Shown here piece after piece: positions 24,782-34,324 of a stretch of DNA of 64,000 nt. The stretch is from Riemerella anatipestifer (GTDB lineage Bacteria; Bacteroidota; Bacteroidia; Flavobacteriales; Weeksellaceae), in contig NZ_QXHU01000001.1 of the NCBI RefSeq assembly GCF_009663465.1, positions 300,208-364,207 on the forward strand. Reading direction: 5' to 3'. Each line of letters opens with the position of its first letter. Position 1 is the stretch's first letter. The notes beneath the pieces were generated by a model. That model saw only the letters and a list, made by a program, of their open reading frames with translations. It was not told the DNA's origin and made no database searches. Made by a program: the position numbers and the translations under genes.

Positions 24782-25633
24782 TTAGTACAAAATTTTTAAT
24801 TTTTCGGTTGAAACTTCCACCAATATAGGCGAAGTTATTTCGTTGTATTCACCGTCTAGATGCCAATCTTGAGCATTCGCCTCAAAAGAGAAACTTTCTT
24901 TTTTCAAAAAGGTTACAAATCGGTCGTTTTTTAATTGCTTTCTAAACATTCTCACTGCAAATATCGGAGAGTACCAAAGTGGAAATTTTTTAACCAAAAC
25001 TAAATCCAAAAGTCCATCGTTAGCCAATGCCTTCGGAGCGATGTAAGCGTGATTACCAAACTGTCTAGTGTTTGCAATATTAAACATCAGATATTTACCA
25101 TTATATTTTTTCAGTTCTTCTTCTTTAAAGTTAATTTGAATAGGACTATATTTAAAAAAAGTTTTAATACTCGTTTTAATATAATTGGCAAACCCTCTAT
25201 TTGTATTTTCAAATGCTTTGGTAACCGCACCATCAAAACCAATACCTGAAACATTGATGGAAAGATGACCATTCACCGTAAAAGTATCTACTTCTCTAAT
25301 TTTAGGATTTTTTATTTTGTTGATTAAAGAAATGGGATCTTTAGTAAAATCCATTTCGTAAGCAAAACCATTGCCTGACCCTGCAGGATAAATTCCTAAA
25401 ATTTTATCTGTGCCTATCAGTTTTTTAGCGATACTAGAAATAGTACCATCACCGCCTACGGCAATAAAAATATCAACTTTTGAGAAATTATTTTCTATAA
25501 ATATTTCTGTCCCTTTTACTGAATCAGAGATATAATACAACGCTTTGGGAAACTCCTTTTCCATTTTTTTTAGAAATGACTGATATTTTCCCTTTGCCGA
25601 AAAAGGATTGATGATAAATGCTAAATTCTGCAT
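24782..25633 (-). CDS. diacylglycerol kinase family lipid kinase (YegS-like)
   Basis: 283 aa. DAG-kinase catalytic domain: IINPFSAKGKY at the start, the nucleotide-binding GGDGTISSIAKKL near residue 60, then GIYPAGSGNGFA near 80 and the later GLLDLVLVKKFPL near 207. Enzymes of this group phosphorylate diacylglycerol or related lipids at the inner membrane and recycle lipid by-products or modify membrane lipids. It lies 30 bp after lipB and 25 bp before the peptidase gene, all minus strand. Confidence 0.92.
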   Translation of the reverse strand: MQNLAFIINPFSAKGKYQSFLKKMEKEFPKALYYISDSVKGTEIFIENNFSKVDIFIAVGGDGTISSIAKKLIGTDKILGIYPAGSGNGFAYEMDFTKDPISLINKIKNPKIREVDTFTVNGHLSINVSGIGFDGAVTKAFENTNRGFANYIKTSIKTFFKYSPIQINFKEEELKKYNGKYLMFNIANTRQFGNHAYIAPKALANDGLLDLVLVKKFPLWYSPIFAVRMFRKQLKNDRFVTFLKKESFSFEANAQDWHLDGEYNEITSPILVEVSTEKLKILY

Positions 25634-25663
25634 AACCCAACAAATATAATACTTTTTTAGCTT

Positions 25664-26386
25664 CTATATAAATTCTGAACCAAATATTTGTGTAAAGTGT
25701 TTTTTTATTTTTTCCTTTAAATCTGCTATTTCTTCATCAGTAAATTTTCGTTCTAGCTCTCGCTCCATAGAGGTTACAGATTTATCTTTTATCCCACACG
25801 GAATAATGTATTCAAAATACCTTAAATCCGTATTCACATTAAGTGCAAAGCCGTGCATAGTAACCCATTTAGAAGTTTTAACGCCCATTGCACATATCTT
25901 TCTAGCATAAGGTTTACCTACATCTAGCCAAACCCCTGTTTCCCCTTCGGAACGCTCTCCTTTCAAGCCATATTCTGCAATTACCCTTATGATAACTTCC
26001 TCTAAACTACGCATATAAGCGTGTATATCTGTTTTAAAATTATCCAAATCTAAAATAGGATAACCTACAATTTGTCCAAAGCCGTGGTAGGTTATATCTC
26101 CTCCTCTATTAGTTTTTATAAATGTAGCATTAATCTCTTTTAACTTGTCTGTATTTGCCAACATATTGTTTTCATTTCCACTTTTTCCTAAAGTGTATAC
26201 ATGAGGGTGCTCCACAAATAAAAAATAATTAGGTGTTAGCTCCTGTACTCCATCTACCCTATCTCTATTTTTGAGTTTTAGCTCTATAATTTCTTTCATA
26301 AGATTTTCTTGATACTCAAACGCATCAGGGTAATCCATCAAACCTAAATCTCTAAATTTTAGCTGTTTATTGTATTTTTTATCCAT
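25664..26386 (-). CDS. lipB: octanoyl-[acyl-carrier-protein]:protein octanoyltransferase
   Basis: First step of lipoate assembly: moves octanoyl from ACP to lipoyl domains. 240 aa. The motifs are PHVYTLGKSG near residue 69, the conserved RGGDITYHGFGQIVGYPILD near 94 and the catalytic Lys/Cys region KPYARKICAMGVKTSKW near 152, ending with a LipB-type N-L-x-x-F/Y and I-P-C-G-I segment. First gene of a three-gene minus-strand run. lipA is not in the window. Confidence 0.96.
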   Translation of the reverse strand: MDKKYNKQLKFRDLGLMDYPDAFEYQENLMKEIIELKLKNRDRVDGVQELTPNYFLFVEHPHVYTLGKSGNENNMLANTDKLKEINATFIKTNRGGDITYHGFGQIVGYPILDLDNFKTDIHAYMRSLEEVIIRVIAEYGLKGERSEGETGVWLDVGKPYARKICAMGVKTSKWVTMHGFALNVNTDLRYFEYIIPCGIKDKSVTSMERELERKFTDEEIADLKEKIKKHFTQIFGSEFI

Positions 26387-26404
26387 GAATTTTTTTGTAA
26401 ACTA

Positions 26405-26444
26405 AATTAAAAAACAAAAGAAGACCTCATCTAAAAAGGTCTTC
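26405..26444 (-). terminator. terminator after the cytochrome c gene
   Basis: GAAGACCT (26420-26427) pairs with AGGTCTTC (26437-26444). On the minus strand the stem is followed by TTTTGTTTTTT. It separates the small lipoprotein pair from lipB. Confidence 0.8.
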
Positions 26445-26460
26445 TCATTTTGTTAAATTT

Positions 26461-26853
26461 CTACTCTGCTTTTTTAAGGCTCATAATGAACTCCACCATA
26501 TCATCCGCCTCTTCTTTAGATGTTTGAGGGTGTGGTTGCATCGGTATTTGTCCCCAATTGCCACTACCACCATCAATAATCTTTCTTGATAACATTTCTA
26601 AATCTTCTTGAGTGTACCTCTCGGCTATTTCCCTAAAAGAGGGACCTGCCATTTTTTTTTCAACACTATGACAACTCAAACAATCTGAACCTTTTATCAA
26701 CTGATAACCTAGGTGCTCCAAATTTGGCTCTGTTTTAACCTCTGAAACCGTTTGTATCTCTTCTATCACAGTCTCTGTTTGGGTAGTTTCTTTTTGGGAA
26801 CAAGAAAATGATACCAAAGCTAATACTCCAATATAATAATAAGTATATTTCAT
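26461..26853 (-). CDS. c-type cytochrome lipoprotein
   Basis: 130 aa. The lipobox-like LVSFSC gives a lipid anchor at Cys18. The haem motif CLSCH is near residue 77 within KGSDCLSCHSVEKKMAGPSF. The axial Met is in WGQIPMQPHP near 108, and the C-terminal helix DDMVEFIMSLKK completes a class I mono-haem fold. An electron carrier in the periplasm, anchored to a membrane. It is 5 bp downstream of the small lipoprotein gene on the same strand. The electron donor or acceptor is not shown by the context. Confidence 0.9.
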   Translation of the reverse strand: MKYTYYYIGVLALVSFSCSQKETTQTETVIEEIQTVSEVKTEPNLEHLGYQLIKGSDCLSCHSVEKKMAGPSFREIAERYTQEDLEMLSRKIIDGGSGNWGQIPMQPHPQTSKEEADDMVEFIMSLKKAE

Positions 26854-26858
26854 ACGGG

Positions 26859-27059
26859 TTATTTTGTAGCGGTAGAATCGGCTACTGGCGTAGCTTCTGT
26901 TGTAGCAGGAGTACTTGCCTCTGCTTTAACTGTATCAACATCTACAGCAACCTCTGGTTCTTGAAGCATTACATTACTTTCTGTGTTTGCATTTTCTTTT
27001 TTAGAACACGCTACTGAAACTAAACCTGAAGCTAAAGCTATCATAAATATTTTTTTCAT
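26859..27059 (-). CDS. small lipoprotein, function unknown
   Basis: 66 aa from the chosen start MKKIFMIALASGLVSVAC, a lipoprotein signal with Cys18. The mature part is low-complexity Ala/Thr/Glu/Val/Asp (ASTPATTEATPVADS). An ATG at 27086 would add nine residues before the signal and overlap a TACTTTTG -7-like element (27084-27091, minus strand), so I prefer 27059. It is co-transcribed with the cytochrome c. It may be a spacer-like partner; no motif is recognised. Confidence 0.7.
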   Translation of the reverse strand: MKKIFMIALASGLVSVACSKKENANTESNVMLQEPEVAVDVDTVKAEASTPATTEATPVADSTATK

Positions 27060-27197
27060 AAAACTAAATATTACATTATTCCACAAAAGTAATAATTTTT
27101 GATAAAATTAAATCTCAACTGTGTTAAATTAAACTCATTCTAAATTTGAGACCATAATATAATCTATCATTTTAATGCTTACCTTTGCCTCGAGATT

Positions 27198-27587
27198 ATG
27201 TTCAGAAAGTCTATTATATACGGTTTTATCATATGCTATCTTATTTCTTTTTCAGAAGTGAGAGAAGTTTTTAAGTTACCTATACTACTAGAACACTTTA
27301 TAGAACACAGAAATGACAATCCAAAAATGTCTTTTGGGCAGTTCATCACGCTTCATTATCTTAGTGGAGATGTACACGATGATGATTATGAAAAAGATAT
27401 GAAACTTCCATTTAAGTCTCAAAATCATAACATTTCCACCTCTATCGTATTGGCGATGCCTACGAATTTTGATTTTAAAATAAAATCATCTAAGATTTAT
27501 AAAGAAAAATCCCAAAACTTCTGCTATTCCGATAGTTTTACTACTGATAATAGTGATTTGATATTTCACCCTCCAAGGTTAGTTTAA
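27198..27587 (+). CDS. small exported protein preceding an RND metal pump
   Basis: 129 aa. It starts with a hydrophobic signal-like segment (SIIYGFIICYLISFSEV). The rest is soluble, with a His/Asp cluster (HYLSGDVHDDDYEKDM near residue 53) that could bind metal, and a basic middle. A TACCTTTG -7-like element (27180-27187) stands just before the start. I recall similar short proteins placed ahead of CzcA-type pumps in Bacteroidetes, but the family has no function I know. Being first in the cluster suggests an accessory or sensing role; this is inference. Confidence 0.65.
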   Translation: MFRKSIIYGFIICYLISFSEVREVFKLPILLEHFIEHRNDNPKMSFGQFITLHYLSGDVHDDDYEKDMKLPFKSQNHNISTSIVLAMPTNFDFKIKSSKIYKEKSQNFCYSDSFTTDNSDLIFHPPRLV

Positions 27588-27635
27588 TTTTACACTAGGG
27601 AACATTTTCTTTTATAGTTCCTTGTTGTTTGTTTG

Positions 27636-27655
27636 GTTAAAATAATTATTTTAAC
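27636..27655. promoter_or_regulatory. perfect 20-bp palindrome before the RND pump gene
   Basis: GTTAAAATAATTATTTTAAC equals its own reverse complement. It lies about 37 bp before the pump start and 48 bp after the stop of the small upstream gene. This is a candidate operator for a dimeric, possibly metal-sensing regulator. It is AT-rich, so chance is not excluded. The rest of 27588-27691 has a weak hairpin (GGAAC...GTTCC) and no gene. Confidence 0.4.
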
Positions 27656-27691
27656 TAGTGTTACTTTTTTGTAAAATTAAACTCTAGAAAT

Positions 27692-30600
27692 ATGTTAAAT
27701 AAAATCATAGCGTTTTCTATTAAAAATAAACTAATAATAGGCTTATTTACTTTAGCCCTAATTATCTACGGTATTTTTGAGGTTAGAAAACTCCCCATAG
27801 ATGCTGTTCCTGATATTACAGATAATCAGGTTCAAATCATCACTGTGTCTCCTAGTTTAGGAGCTCCTGATGTGGAAAGATTCATCACTTTCCCACTAGA
27901 ACAGGCCAATAATAATATACAAGGAATTAAACAAATCCGAAGTTTTTCCCGCTTTGGTTTGTCTGTAATTACCATTGTTTTTAAAGATGATGTAGATATA
28001 CACTTGGCTCGTCAGCAAGTATCAGAAAGGTTACAACAGGTATCCAAAGATATTCCAGCTGAATTAGGCGTTCCTACAATGGCACCCATTACCACTGGGC
28101 TTGGAGAAATTTACCAATATGTAGTTCGTCCTAAAAAAGGCTACGAGCACCGTTATGATGCGATGAAGCTCCGTACCATACAAGATTGGGTGGTAAGAAG
28201 ACAACTCCTTGGAATAGAAGGTGTGGCCGATGTTGCTAGTTTTGGAGGTTATCTTAAACAATATGAAATAGCCGTTAATCCTTCTCAACTAAAGGCGATG
28301 GGCGTTACAATGCAAGAGGTTTTTAACGCTTTGCAAAGTAACAACCAAAATACAGGTGGAGCTTACATAGAAAAAGGTCCTACAGTATTATTTATCCGCA
28401 CAGAAGGTTTGGTAGGTAAAATTGAGGATATAGAAAACACTGTAGTAAAAACACTTCCCGATGGGACACCTATCTTAGTAAAAAATATAGGTAATGTAGG
28501 CTACGGTAGTGCCACTAGATATGGTGCTATGACCTACAACGGTAAAGGCGAAGTAGCTGGTGCAGTGGTAATGATGATGAAGGGAGCTAACTCTAACCAA
28601 GTTATCAAAAATGTAAAAGAACGTATTGATGAAATCCAAAAAACACTACCAGAAGGTGTGAAAATAGAACCTTTCTTAGACCGTACAAAAATGGTAAACA
28701 ACGCCATAGGTACGGTACAAAAAAACCTTATGGAAGGGGCTTTAATTGTAATTTTTGTATTGGTTTTATTTTTAGGAAACTTCCGTGCAGGATTTTTGGT
28801 AGCTTCAGTTATACCACTCTCTATGTTATTCGCCATTATAATGATGAATATCTTTGGAGTAAGTGGTAATTTAATGAGTTTGGGGGCATTAGATTTTGGT
28901 TTAATTGTAGATGGAGCGGTAATTATTGTGGAAGCAGTATTACATAAACTCCACGAGTTAAAGAAGTCTGATAAGTCTGAGCTTTCTCAACAAGAGATGA
29001 ATAATGAAGTAGAATCTTCTGCTGGAAAAATGATGAATTCTGCTGTTTTCGGACAAATCATCATCTTAATAGTTTATTTACCAATACTTACACTACAAGG
29101 GATTGAAGGTAAAATGTTTAAACCTATGGCACAGACGGTAGCGTTTGCACTTTTAGGAGCGTTTATTCTATCCTTAACTTATGTACCTATGATGAGTAGT
29201 TTGGTATTGAGTAAAAAAGTAAACTTCAAAAAGAATTTCTCTGACAAGATGATGGAGAAAGTAGAAGCCTTTTATGAGAAAACTTTAGCCAAAATCCTTA
29301 ATCGTTCAAAAGTAGTCGTTATTGCTATTTTGGCATTGTTTGTATTCTCGGTATTCATTCTTACGCGTTTGGGTGGAGAGTTTATCCCAAGTCTTCCAGA
29401 AGGAGATTTTGCGGTAGATACCAGAGTGCTTACAGGAAGTAATCTTAAGACTTCCACAGATGCTGTACAAAAATCATCTCAAATTTTACTAAAAAAGTTC
29501 CCCGAAATAGAAAAAATTGTAGGCAAAACTGGTAGTAGCGAAATCCCTACTGACCCAATGCCTATTGATGCAAGTGATATGATGGTAATTCTAAAACCTC
29601 GTGAAGAATGGACTTCTGCTAAAACCTATGAAGAATTATCAGAAAAAATGTCTGCCGAGCTTAAAAAGAATATGTTAGGTGTAACCTATTCTTTCCAATA
29701 TCCTGTTAATATGCGTTTTAACGAACTTATGACGGGAGCTAGACAAGATGTGGTTTGTAAAATATTTGGTGAAAATTTAGATACTTTAAAGGTTTATTCT
29801 GAAAAACTAGGAGAAATATCTAAAGGTATTAAAGGAGCTCAAAATATCTATGTAGAGCCTATTTCTGGTATTCCACAGATTGTAATTTCATACAATAGAG
29901 CTAAGATAGCACAGTATGGTGTTAATATTAGTGAAATCAATCGTATTGTAAATACGGCATTTGCCGGACAGTCCACAGGCTCCGTTTATGAAGGCGAAAA
30001 GAGATTTGACCTCGTGGTAAGACTTAGTGGAGAGCAAAGAAAGAATATAGATGATGTTAGAAACCTACTGATAAGCACCCCTTCAAGTACTGAAATCCCG
30101 TTAAGCGCCATCGCTGATGTAGAATTAAAGGAAAGTGTTAACCAAATCCAAAGAGAGAACGCTCAACGAAGAATTATTGTAGGCTTTAATGTTAGAAACC
30201 GAGACATACAAACTACGGTAGCAGACTTGCAAACTCAAGTAGAACAAAAACTAAAATTGCCACCAGGCTACTTCATTAAATACGGAGGAACTTTTGAAAA
30301 TCTTCAACAAGCTAAAGCAAGGCTATCAATAGCTGTTCCTGCAAGTTTACTTATGATTTTCTTAATGCTTTATTTTGCGTTTCGTTCTATTAAATATGGT
30401 ATGCTCATTTTTACGGCAATTCCGTTATCTGCTATTGGGGGAATTTTGGCTCTTTGGCTTAGAGGAATGAATTTCAGTATCTCTGCTGGTGTAGGGTTTA
30501 TCGCTTTATTTGGTGTAGCGGTACTGAATGGTATTGTACTCATCGCCGAATTTAATAGACAAAAAGACTTACAAACCTCTTTAAAAGATGCCGTGAGAGC

Positions 30601-30832
30601 TGGTGGTAAAAATAGACTTCGCCCTGTACTAATGACGGCTTTCGTGGCTTCGCTAGGATTCTTACCTATGGCAACAAGTACAGGAGAAGGTGCCGAAGTA
30701 CAACGTCCGTTAGCAACAGTAGTTATCGGTGGACTTTTATTAGCTACATTTTTAACGCTTTATCTTCTACCAATTCTTTACATTTGGTTTGAAAGTAAAA
30801 AAGGATTAAAAATTAAAAAAGTAAAGGCTTAA
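27692..30832 (+). CDS. heavy-metal RND efflux pump, CzcA-like
   Basis: 1046 aa inner-membrane proton antiporter of the HME-RND family. It has a first membrane helix at residues 10-30, a periplasmic porter domain, then DFGLIVDGAVIIVE in helix 4 near residues 400-415. This D/D/E pattern is the HME signature that fits divalent-cation (Zn/Co/Cd/Ni) pumps better than the Cu/Ag branch. The second repeat starts with a helix near 535 (VVVIAILALFVFSVFIL). FGVAVLNGIVLIAEFNR near 940 is a further RND landmark. It works with the TolC channel and adaptor encoded next. Which metal is exported is inference. Confidence 0.93.
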   Translation: MLNKIIAFSIKNKLIIGLFTLALIIYGIFEVRKLPIDAVPDITDNQVQIITVSPSLGAPDVERFITFPLEQANNNIQGIKQIRSFSRFGLSVITIVFKDDVDIHLARQQVSERLQQVSKDIPAELGVPTMAPITTGLGEIYQYVVRPKKGYEHRYDAMKLRTIQDWVVRRQLLGIEGVADVASFGGYLKQYEIAVNPSQLKAMGVTMQEVFNALQSNNQNTGGAYIEKGPTVLFIRTEGLVGKIEDIENTVVKTLPDGTPILVKNIGNVGYGSATRYGAMTYNGKGEVAGAVVMMMKGANSNQVIKNVKERIDEIQKTLPEGVKIEPFLDRTKMVNNAIGTVQKNLMEGALIVIFVLVLFLGNFRAGFLVASVIPLSMLFAIIMMNIFGVSGNLMSLGALDFGLIVDGAVIIVEAVLHKLHELKKSDKSELSQQEMNNEVESSAGKMMNSAVFGQIIILIVYLPILTLQGIEGKMFKPMAQTVAFALLGAFILSLTYVPMMSSLVLSKKVNFKKNFSDKMMEKVEAFYEKTLAKILNRSKVVVIAILALFVFSVFILTRLGGEFIPSLPEGDFAVDTRVLTGSNLKTSTDAVQKSSQILLKKFPEIEKIVGKTGSSEIPTDPMPIDASDMMVILKPREEWTSAKTYEELSEKMSAELKKNMLGVTYSFQYPVNMRFNELMTGARQDVVCKIFGENLDTLKVYSEKLGEISKGIKGAQNIYVEPISGIPQIVISYNRAKIAQYGVNISEINRIVNTAFAGQSTGSVYEGEKRFDLVVRLSGEQRKNIDDVRNLLISTPSSTEIPLSAIADVELKESVNQIQRENAQRRIIVGFNVRNRDIQTTVADLQTQVEQKLKLPPGYFIKYGGTFENLQQAKARLSIAVPASLLMIFLMLYFAFRSIKYGMLIFTAIPLSAIGGILALWLRGMNFSISAGVGFIALFGVAVLNGIVLIAEFNRQKDLQTSLKDAVRAGGKNRLRPVLMTAFVASLGFLPMATSTGEGAEVQRPLATVVIGGLLLATFLTLYLLPILYIWFESKKGLKIKKVKA

Positions 30833-30865
30833 CCTAACTATCAACTTTTTAATAAACAGAAAACA

Positions 30866-32101
30866 ATGAAACTAAATATAAAATTCGTATTGTTATCTTC
30901 TGTGTTTTTTGGTGGTATTGCCAATGCACAAGTTAAGATTAGCTTAGACGAAGCTTATCAGAAAGCTTTGGAGCACAACTTGACTCTCAAAAATGCAGAG
31001 TTAAAATCAAAATATCAAGAGAAAATAAAGAAGTCTTTTTTAACAATAGACCCTTTAAATATATCAGGAGAATATGGACAAATCAACTCATCGTATAAGG
31101 ATAATAGATTTTCTGTCTCTCAAGGATTTAGACTTCCTAGCGTTTATCAAAAACAAAAACAACTTCTACTAGAAGAATGGAAAACCAGCGTAATGCTTTC
31201 TTCGTTAGAAAAGTGGCAATTAAAAAGAGAAATAAGTCTAATCTATAACCAGTTGTGCTATTTAGACGAAAAAGAAGCCCTACTGAAAAAAATAGAACAG
31301 ATTTATCAGCAGTATTTTAGCAGAGCTAATCTAAGGTTACAGAAAGGAGAATCTAACATTTTAGAAAAAACTACCGCAGAAAACTTTAAAGCACAAGCAG
31401 AAATACAAGTAAACAACATAAAAAAAGATAGAGAAATAGCTCAAAAACAGCTAAGTTTTCTAATCAATGATGGGCAAGTATATACTAATGATTTTCAAGC
31501 TCTATCTATGATGAGTGTTGCCCACTTATCAGAAGAACCCCAACTACAAAACAATAGAGTTTTGGAAATTATGAACCAACAAAAAAATGTGGAAATGGCT
31601 AGACTTGCTACGGAAAAGTCTAAACTCCTTCCCTCTTTCAATATTGGTTACAATACTATGACTATGTATGGTATGGGTGCTGATAACTTGCTTTATGACC
31701 ACTCCACTCGCTTCCACTCGGTGGTCGTTGGGGTGTCTATTCCTATTTTTAATTCGGCTCAAAAATCTATTATTTCTGGACAAAAAATAAATCAGGAAAT
31801 AGCAGAAAACCAATGGAAATTAGGACTTAACAATCTAAAAAGACAATATGTAGAACTCAATAATGCTTACAATAAGTTAAAAGACGAAATTAACTACTAC
31901 CAATCTAAAGGTCTAGAAAATTCTGAAACTATCATTAAAACGGCTAATCGCCAATTATATGAAGGGCAGATTAACTACCTAGAGTGGAGTTTGTTAATGA
32001 ACCAAGCATTAGATATACAAAATATGTATATAGACAAGTTAAAGGAAATTAATGATAGAGCTATAGAAATCAATGCCATATTAGATAACTCTCAATATTA
32101 A
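30866..32101 (+). CDS. TolC-family outer-membrane efflux channel (CzcC-like)
   Basis: 411 aa with a signal peptide (cleavage near ANAQ, residue 22). The body is long alpha-helical sequence in two repeats: SLDEAYQKALEHNLTLKNAELK at the start of the first and a matching helix pair from about residue 215. VVVGVSIPIFNSAQKS near 287 is the beta-strand/turn landmark of TolC proteins. Forms the trimeric exit duct for the RND pump. It follows the pump gene by 33 bp and precedes the adaptor gene by 5 bp in one transcript. Confidence 0.92.
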   Translation: MKLNIKFVLLSSVFFGGIANAQVKISLDEAYQKALEHNLTLKNAELKSKYQEKIKKSFLTIDPLNISGEYGQINSSYKDNRFSVSQGFRLPSVYQKQKQLLLEEWKTSVMLSSLEKWQLKREISLIYNQLCYLDEKEALLKKIEQIYQQYFSRANLRLQKGESNILEKTTAENFKAQAEIQVNNIKKDREIAQKQLSFLINDGQVYTNDFQALSMMSVAHLSEEPQLQNNRVLEIMNQQKNVEMARLATEKSKLLPSFNIGYNTMTMYGMGADNLLYDHSTRFHSVVVGVSIPIFNSAQKSIISGQKINQEIAENQWKLGLNNLKRQYVELNNAYNKLKDEINYYQSKGLENSETIIKTANRQLYEGQINYLEWSLLMNQALDIQNMYIDKLKEINDRAIEINAILDNSQY

Positions 32102-32106
32102 ATCTC

Positions 32107-33243
32107 ATGAAAAAAATTATAATAATACTTAGCATAGGGAGCTTCGTTTTGTCTTGCTCTAAGAAAGAAAACACTACGGAAGAACCTGCATTTGAAGTTT
32201 CTGCCAATCAGAACGAAATTACACTTACCGATGCACAAATGAAAAGCGTTGGGATACAAACCTCTTTATTATCAGAGCAGGAAATTTCTTCTAAAATTAC
32301 TCTCAATGGTAATATAGATGTTCCGCCACAAGGTATGGCTAGCGTATCTTCACCTAGTGGAGGTTATGTAAAGTCTGCGAAGTTTATGCCTGGAAATTTT
32401 GTAAATAAAGGCAATGTTTTAGCGATATTAGAAGACCCTAATTTAGTTCAGCTACAGCAGGATTATTTGTTGGCAAAGTCCAATTTTGGGTATGCAGAGA
32501 AAGACTATCAACGTCAAAAAGACCTTAACCAAAGCCAAGCAAGTAGTGATAAGGCGATGCAAATGGCTCACACAGAAGCTAAAAATCAAAATATTTCTAT
32601 CAACGCTTTAGCAGAAAGACTTAGAATTTTAGGGGTAAACCCTAATAAAATCACACCTCAATCTATCCAAAGAAGTGTAGCATTAAGAGCACCAATATCG
32701 GGATACATTACAAGGGTAAATGTAAATATAGGACAGTATGTTTCTCCTGTGGATAAATTATTTGAAATAGTGAACACTCAAGATACTCATCTTGTATTAA
32801 AGGCTTTTGAGAAAGACTTACCGTACCTCAAAATAGGTCAGAAAGTGTATGCATACGCCAATCAAAACCCAGATAAAAAATACACAGCCTCTATTATTTT
32901 AATTGGTAAAAATTTTGATTCGGACAGGAGCGTTCCTATACACTGTCATTTTGTTGGTGAACAGCCAGATTTAGTCCCAGGCTCTTTTATGAATGCTGAT
33001 GTAGAGGCTAATGCTCAAAACAGTTTATCTGTGCCAGATGATGCCGTTCTTACTTGGGAAGGTAAGCAGTATATCTTTGAAGAAATAAAGCCAAAGACAT
33101 TTAGAATGGTACCTGTTACTATAGGAAATTCAGAAAACGGTTATACCGAAATTTCGGGAGACTTAACCAAACTTATGAATAAAAAATTTGTTACTAAAGG
33201 AGCTTATAACCTCCTTATGGGACTTAAAAATGTAGAAGAATAA
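32107..33243 (+). CDS. RND periplasmic adaptor (CzcB-like), lipoprotein
   Basis: 378 aa. The signal ends in a lipobox-like SFVLSC, so it is lipid-anchored at Cys17. Barrel-sandwich halves flank a hairpin of helices: SVSSPSGGYVKSAKFMPGNF near residue 79 and ALRAPISGYITRVNVNIGQY near 196, then a beta-barrel domain and a membrane-proximal end. It joins pump and channel. The pump-channel-adaptor gene order is one of the common Bacteroidetes layouts. Confidence 0.93.
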   Translation: MKKIIIILSIGSFVLSCSKKENTTEEPAFEVSANQNEITLTDAQMKSVGIQTSLLSEQEISSKITLNGNIDVPPQGMASVSSPSGGYVKSAKFMPGNFVNKGNVLAILEDPNLVQLQQDYLLAKSNFGYAEKDYQRQKDLNQSQASSDKAMQMAHTEAKNQNISINALAERLRILGVNPNKITPQSIQRSVALRAPISGYITRVNVNIGQYVSPVDKLFEIVNTQDTHLVLKAFEKDLPYLKIGQKVYAYANQNPDKKYTASIILIGKNFDSDRSVPIHCHFVGEQPDLVPGSFMNADVEANAQNSLSVPDDAVLTWEGKQYIFEEIKPKTFRMVPVTIGNSENGYTEISGDLTKLMNKKFVTKGAYNLLMGLKNVEE

Positions 33244-33264
33244 AAAGGAATAGTAGGAAAATAA

Positions 33265-34311
33265 ATGTTACTAAAAATTTCATTACTGTTTATAGGAACT
33301 ATATTAGCATTTTGGGTTAGTGCGATTTGTGGTGGCGGAGCTAGCCTTATACTTATCCCGATACTCAATTTGCTATTACCTTCATCTGTAGTTCCTTTTT
33401 CATTAACGATAGGAACTTTTACCAGCTCTGCTTCTAGGATTGTGGTATTCAAAAAACATATTAGTTGGAAAATATTTTTTTGGTTTGTGCCCTTTTCTAT
33501 TCCTGCTGTCTTTTTGGGAGCATTTTTCATAAAGTATATCAATCCTGTTTATTTACAATTGGTGGTAGCTTTGTTTCTTATAGCAAACCTACCCCAGCTA
33601 TTCAAATCAGGAAAACAGCAAAAACAAGACGAAAAACCTTACCCTAAATACATACTAGGCATTATAGGTTTTTTAGCAGGTTTTGTATCTGGTATTACAG
33701 GAGCTATAGGACTATTATTTAATCGTTTTTATCTAAAATACGGATTAAGCAAAGAGGAGATTGTAGCAACTAGAGCAGCAAATGAAATTTTTTTACATCT
33801 TATTAAAATCATCATCTACATTCTATTGGGGTTATATTCTAGTACGGCAATTTGGTTGGGTGTGGTAATCGCTATTTCGGCTATTATCTCTTCCTACACT
33901 GTCAAATTTGTACTTCCCTATTTAAGCGAATTTATTTTTAAGAAAATAGGTTATGGAGCTATGGTTTTATCTGGTTTTGTTTTACTTTTTACTACCTCTC
34001 AAAAAATCATTGCTCAAGATAACATTAAACTCTCAAAAAATAATTATGACAATAAAAGTGAAATTCATTTCAAATGGAGAGAAAGTGCTTTTACACTAGA
34101 GTATGCTATAGATGGAGACTTAGAAATAGAACGCCCTATATCACCTGATGAACTTCCTCCTAACTTATTTAAAGAATATCAAAAATTATCAAAATCTTAC
34201 GATTATATAGATTTGGAAAAAGTTTTTAAATTTAACAAAAAACCAAGCTACGAATTTTACTGCTATAAAGGAAATGAACTAAAAAAATATAAATTAAATG
34301 AACAAGAATAA
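33265..34311 (+). CDS. TauE/SafE-family permease with soluble C-terminal tail
   Basis: 348 aa. About eight hydrophobic helices cover residues 1-250, with the family's Gly-rich starts (WVSAICGGGASLILIPIL near 14 and FLAGFVSGITGAIGLLFNRF near 134). TauE/SafE proteins export or import small sulfur or organic anions. From about residue 258 there is an extra hydrophilic domain of 90 residues (WRESAFTLEYAIDGDLEIE, then SYEFYCYKGNELKKYKL) that is not part of the usual family and probably lies in the periplasm. It follows the adaptor gene by 21 bp and its stop overlaps a possible start of the next gene. Confidence 0.82.
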   Translation: MLLKISLLFIGTILAFWVSAICGGGASLILIPILNLLLPSSVVPFSLTIGTFTSSASRIVVFKKHISWKIFFWFVPFSIPAVFLGAFFIKYINPVYLQLVVALFLIANLPQLFKSGKQQKQDEKPYPKYILGIIGFLAGFVSGITGAIGLLFNRFYLKYGLSKEEIVATRAANEIFLHLIKIIIYILLGLYSSTAIWLGVVIAISAIISSYTVKFVLPYLSEFIFKKIGYGAMVLSGFVLLFTTSQKIIAQDNIKLSKNNYDNKSEIHFKWRESAFTLEYAIDGDLEIERPISPDELPPNLFKEYQKLSKSYDYIDLEKVFKFNKKPSYEFYCYKGNELKKYKLNEQE

Positions 34312-34324
34312 TACAAACAAAAAT

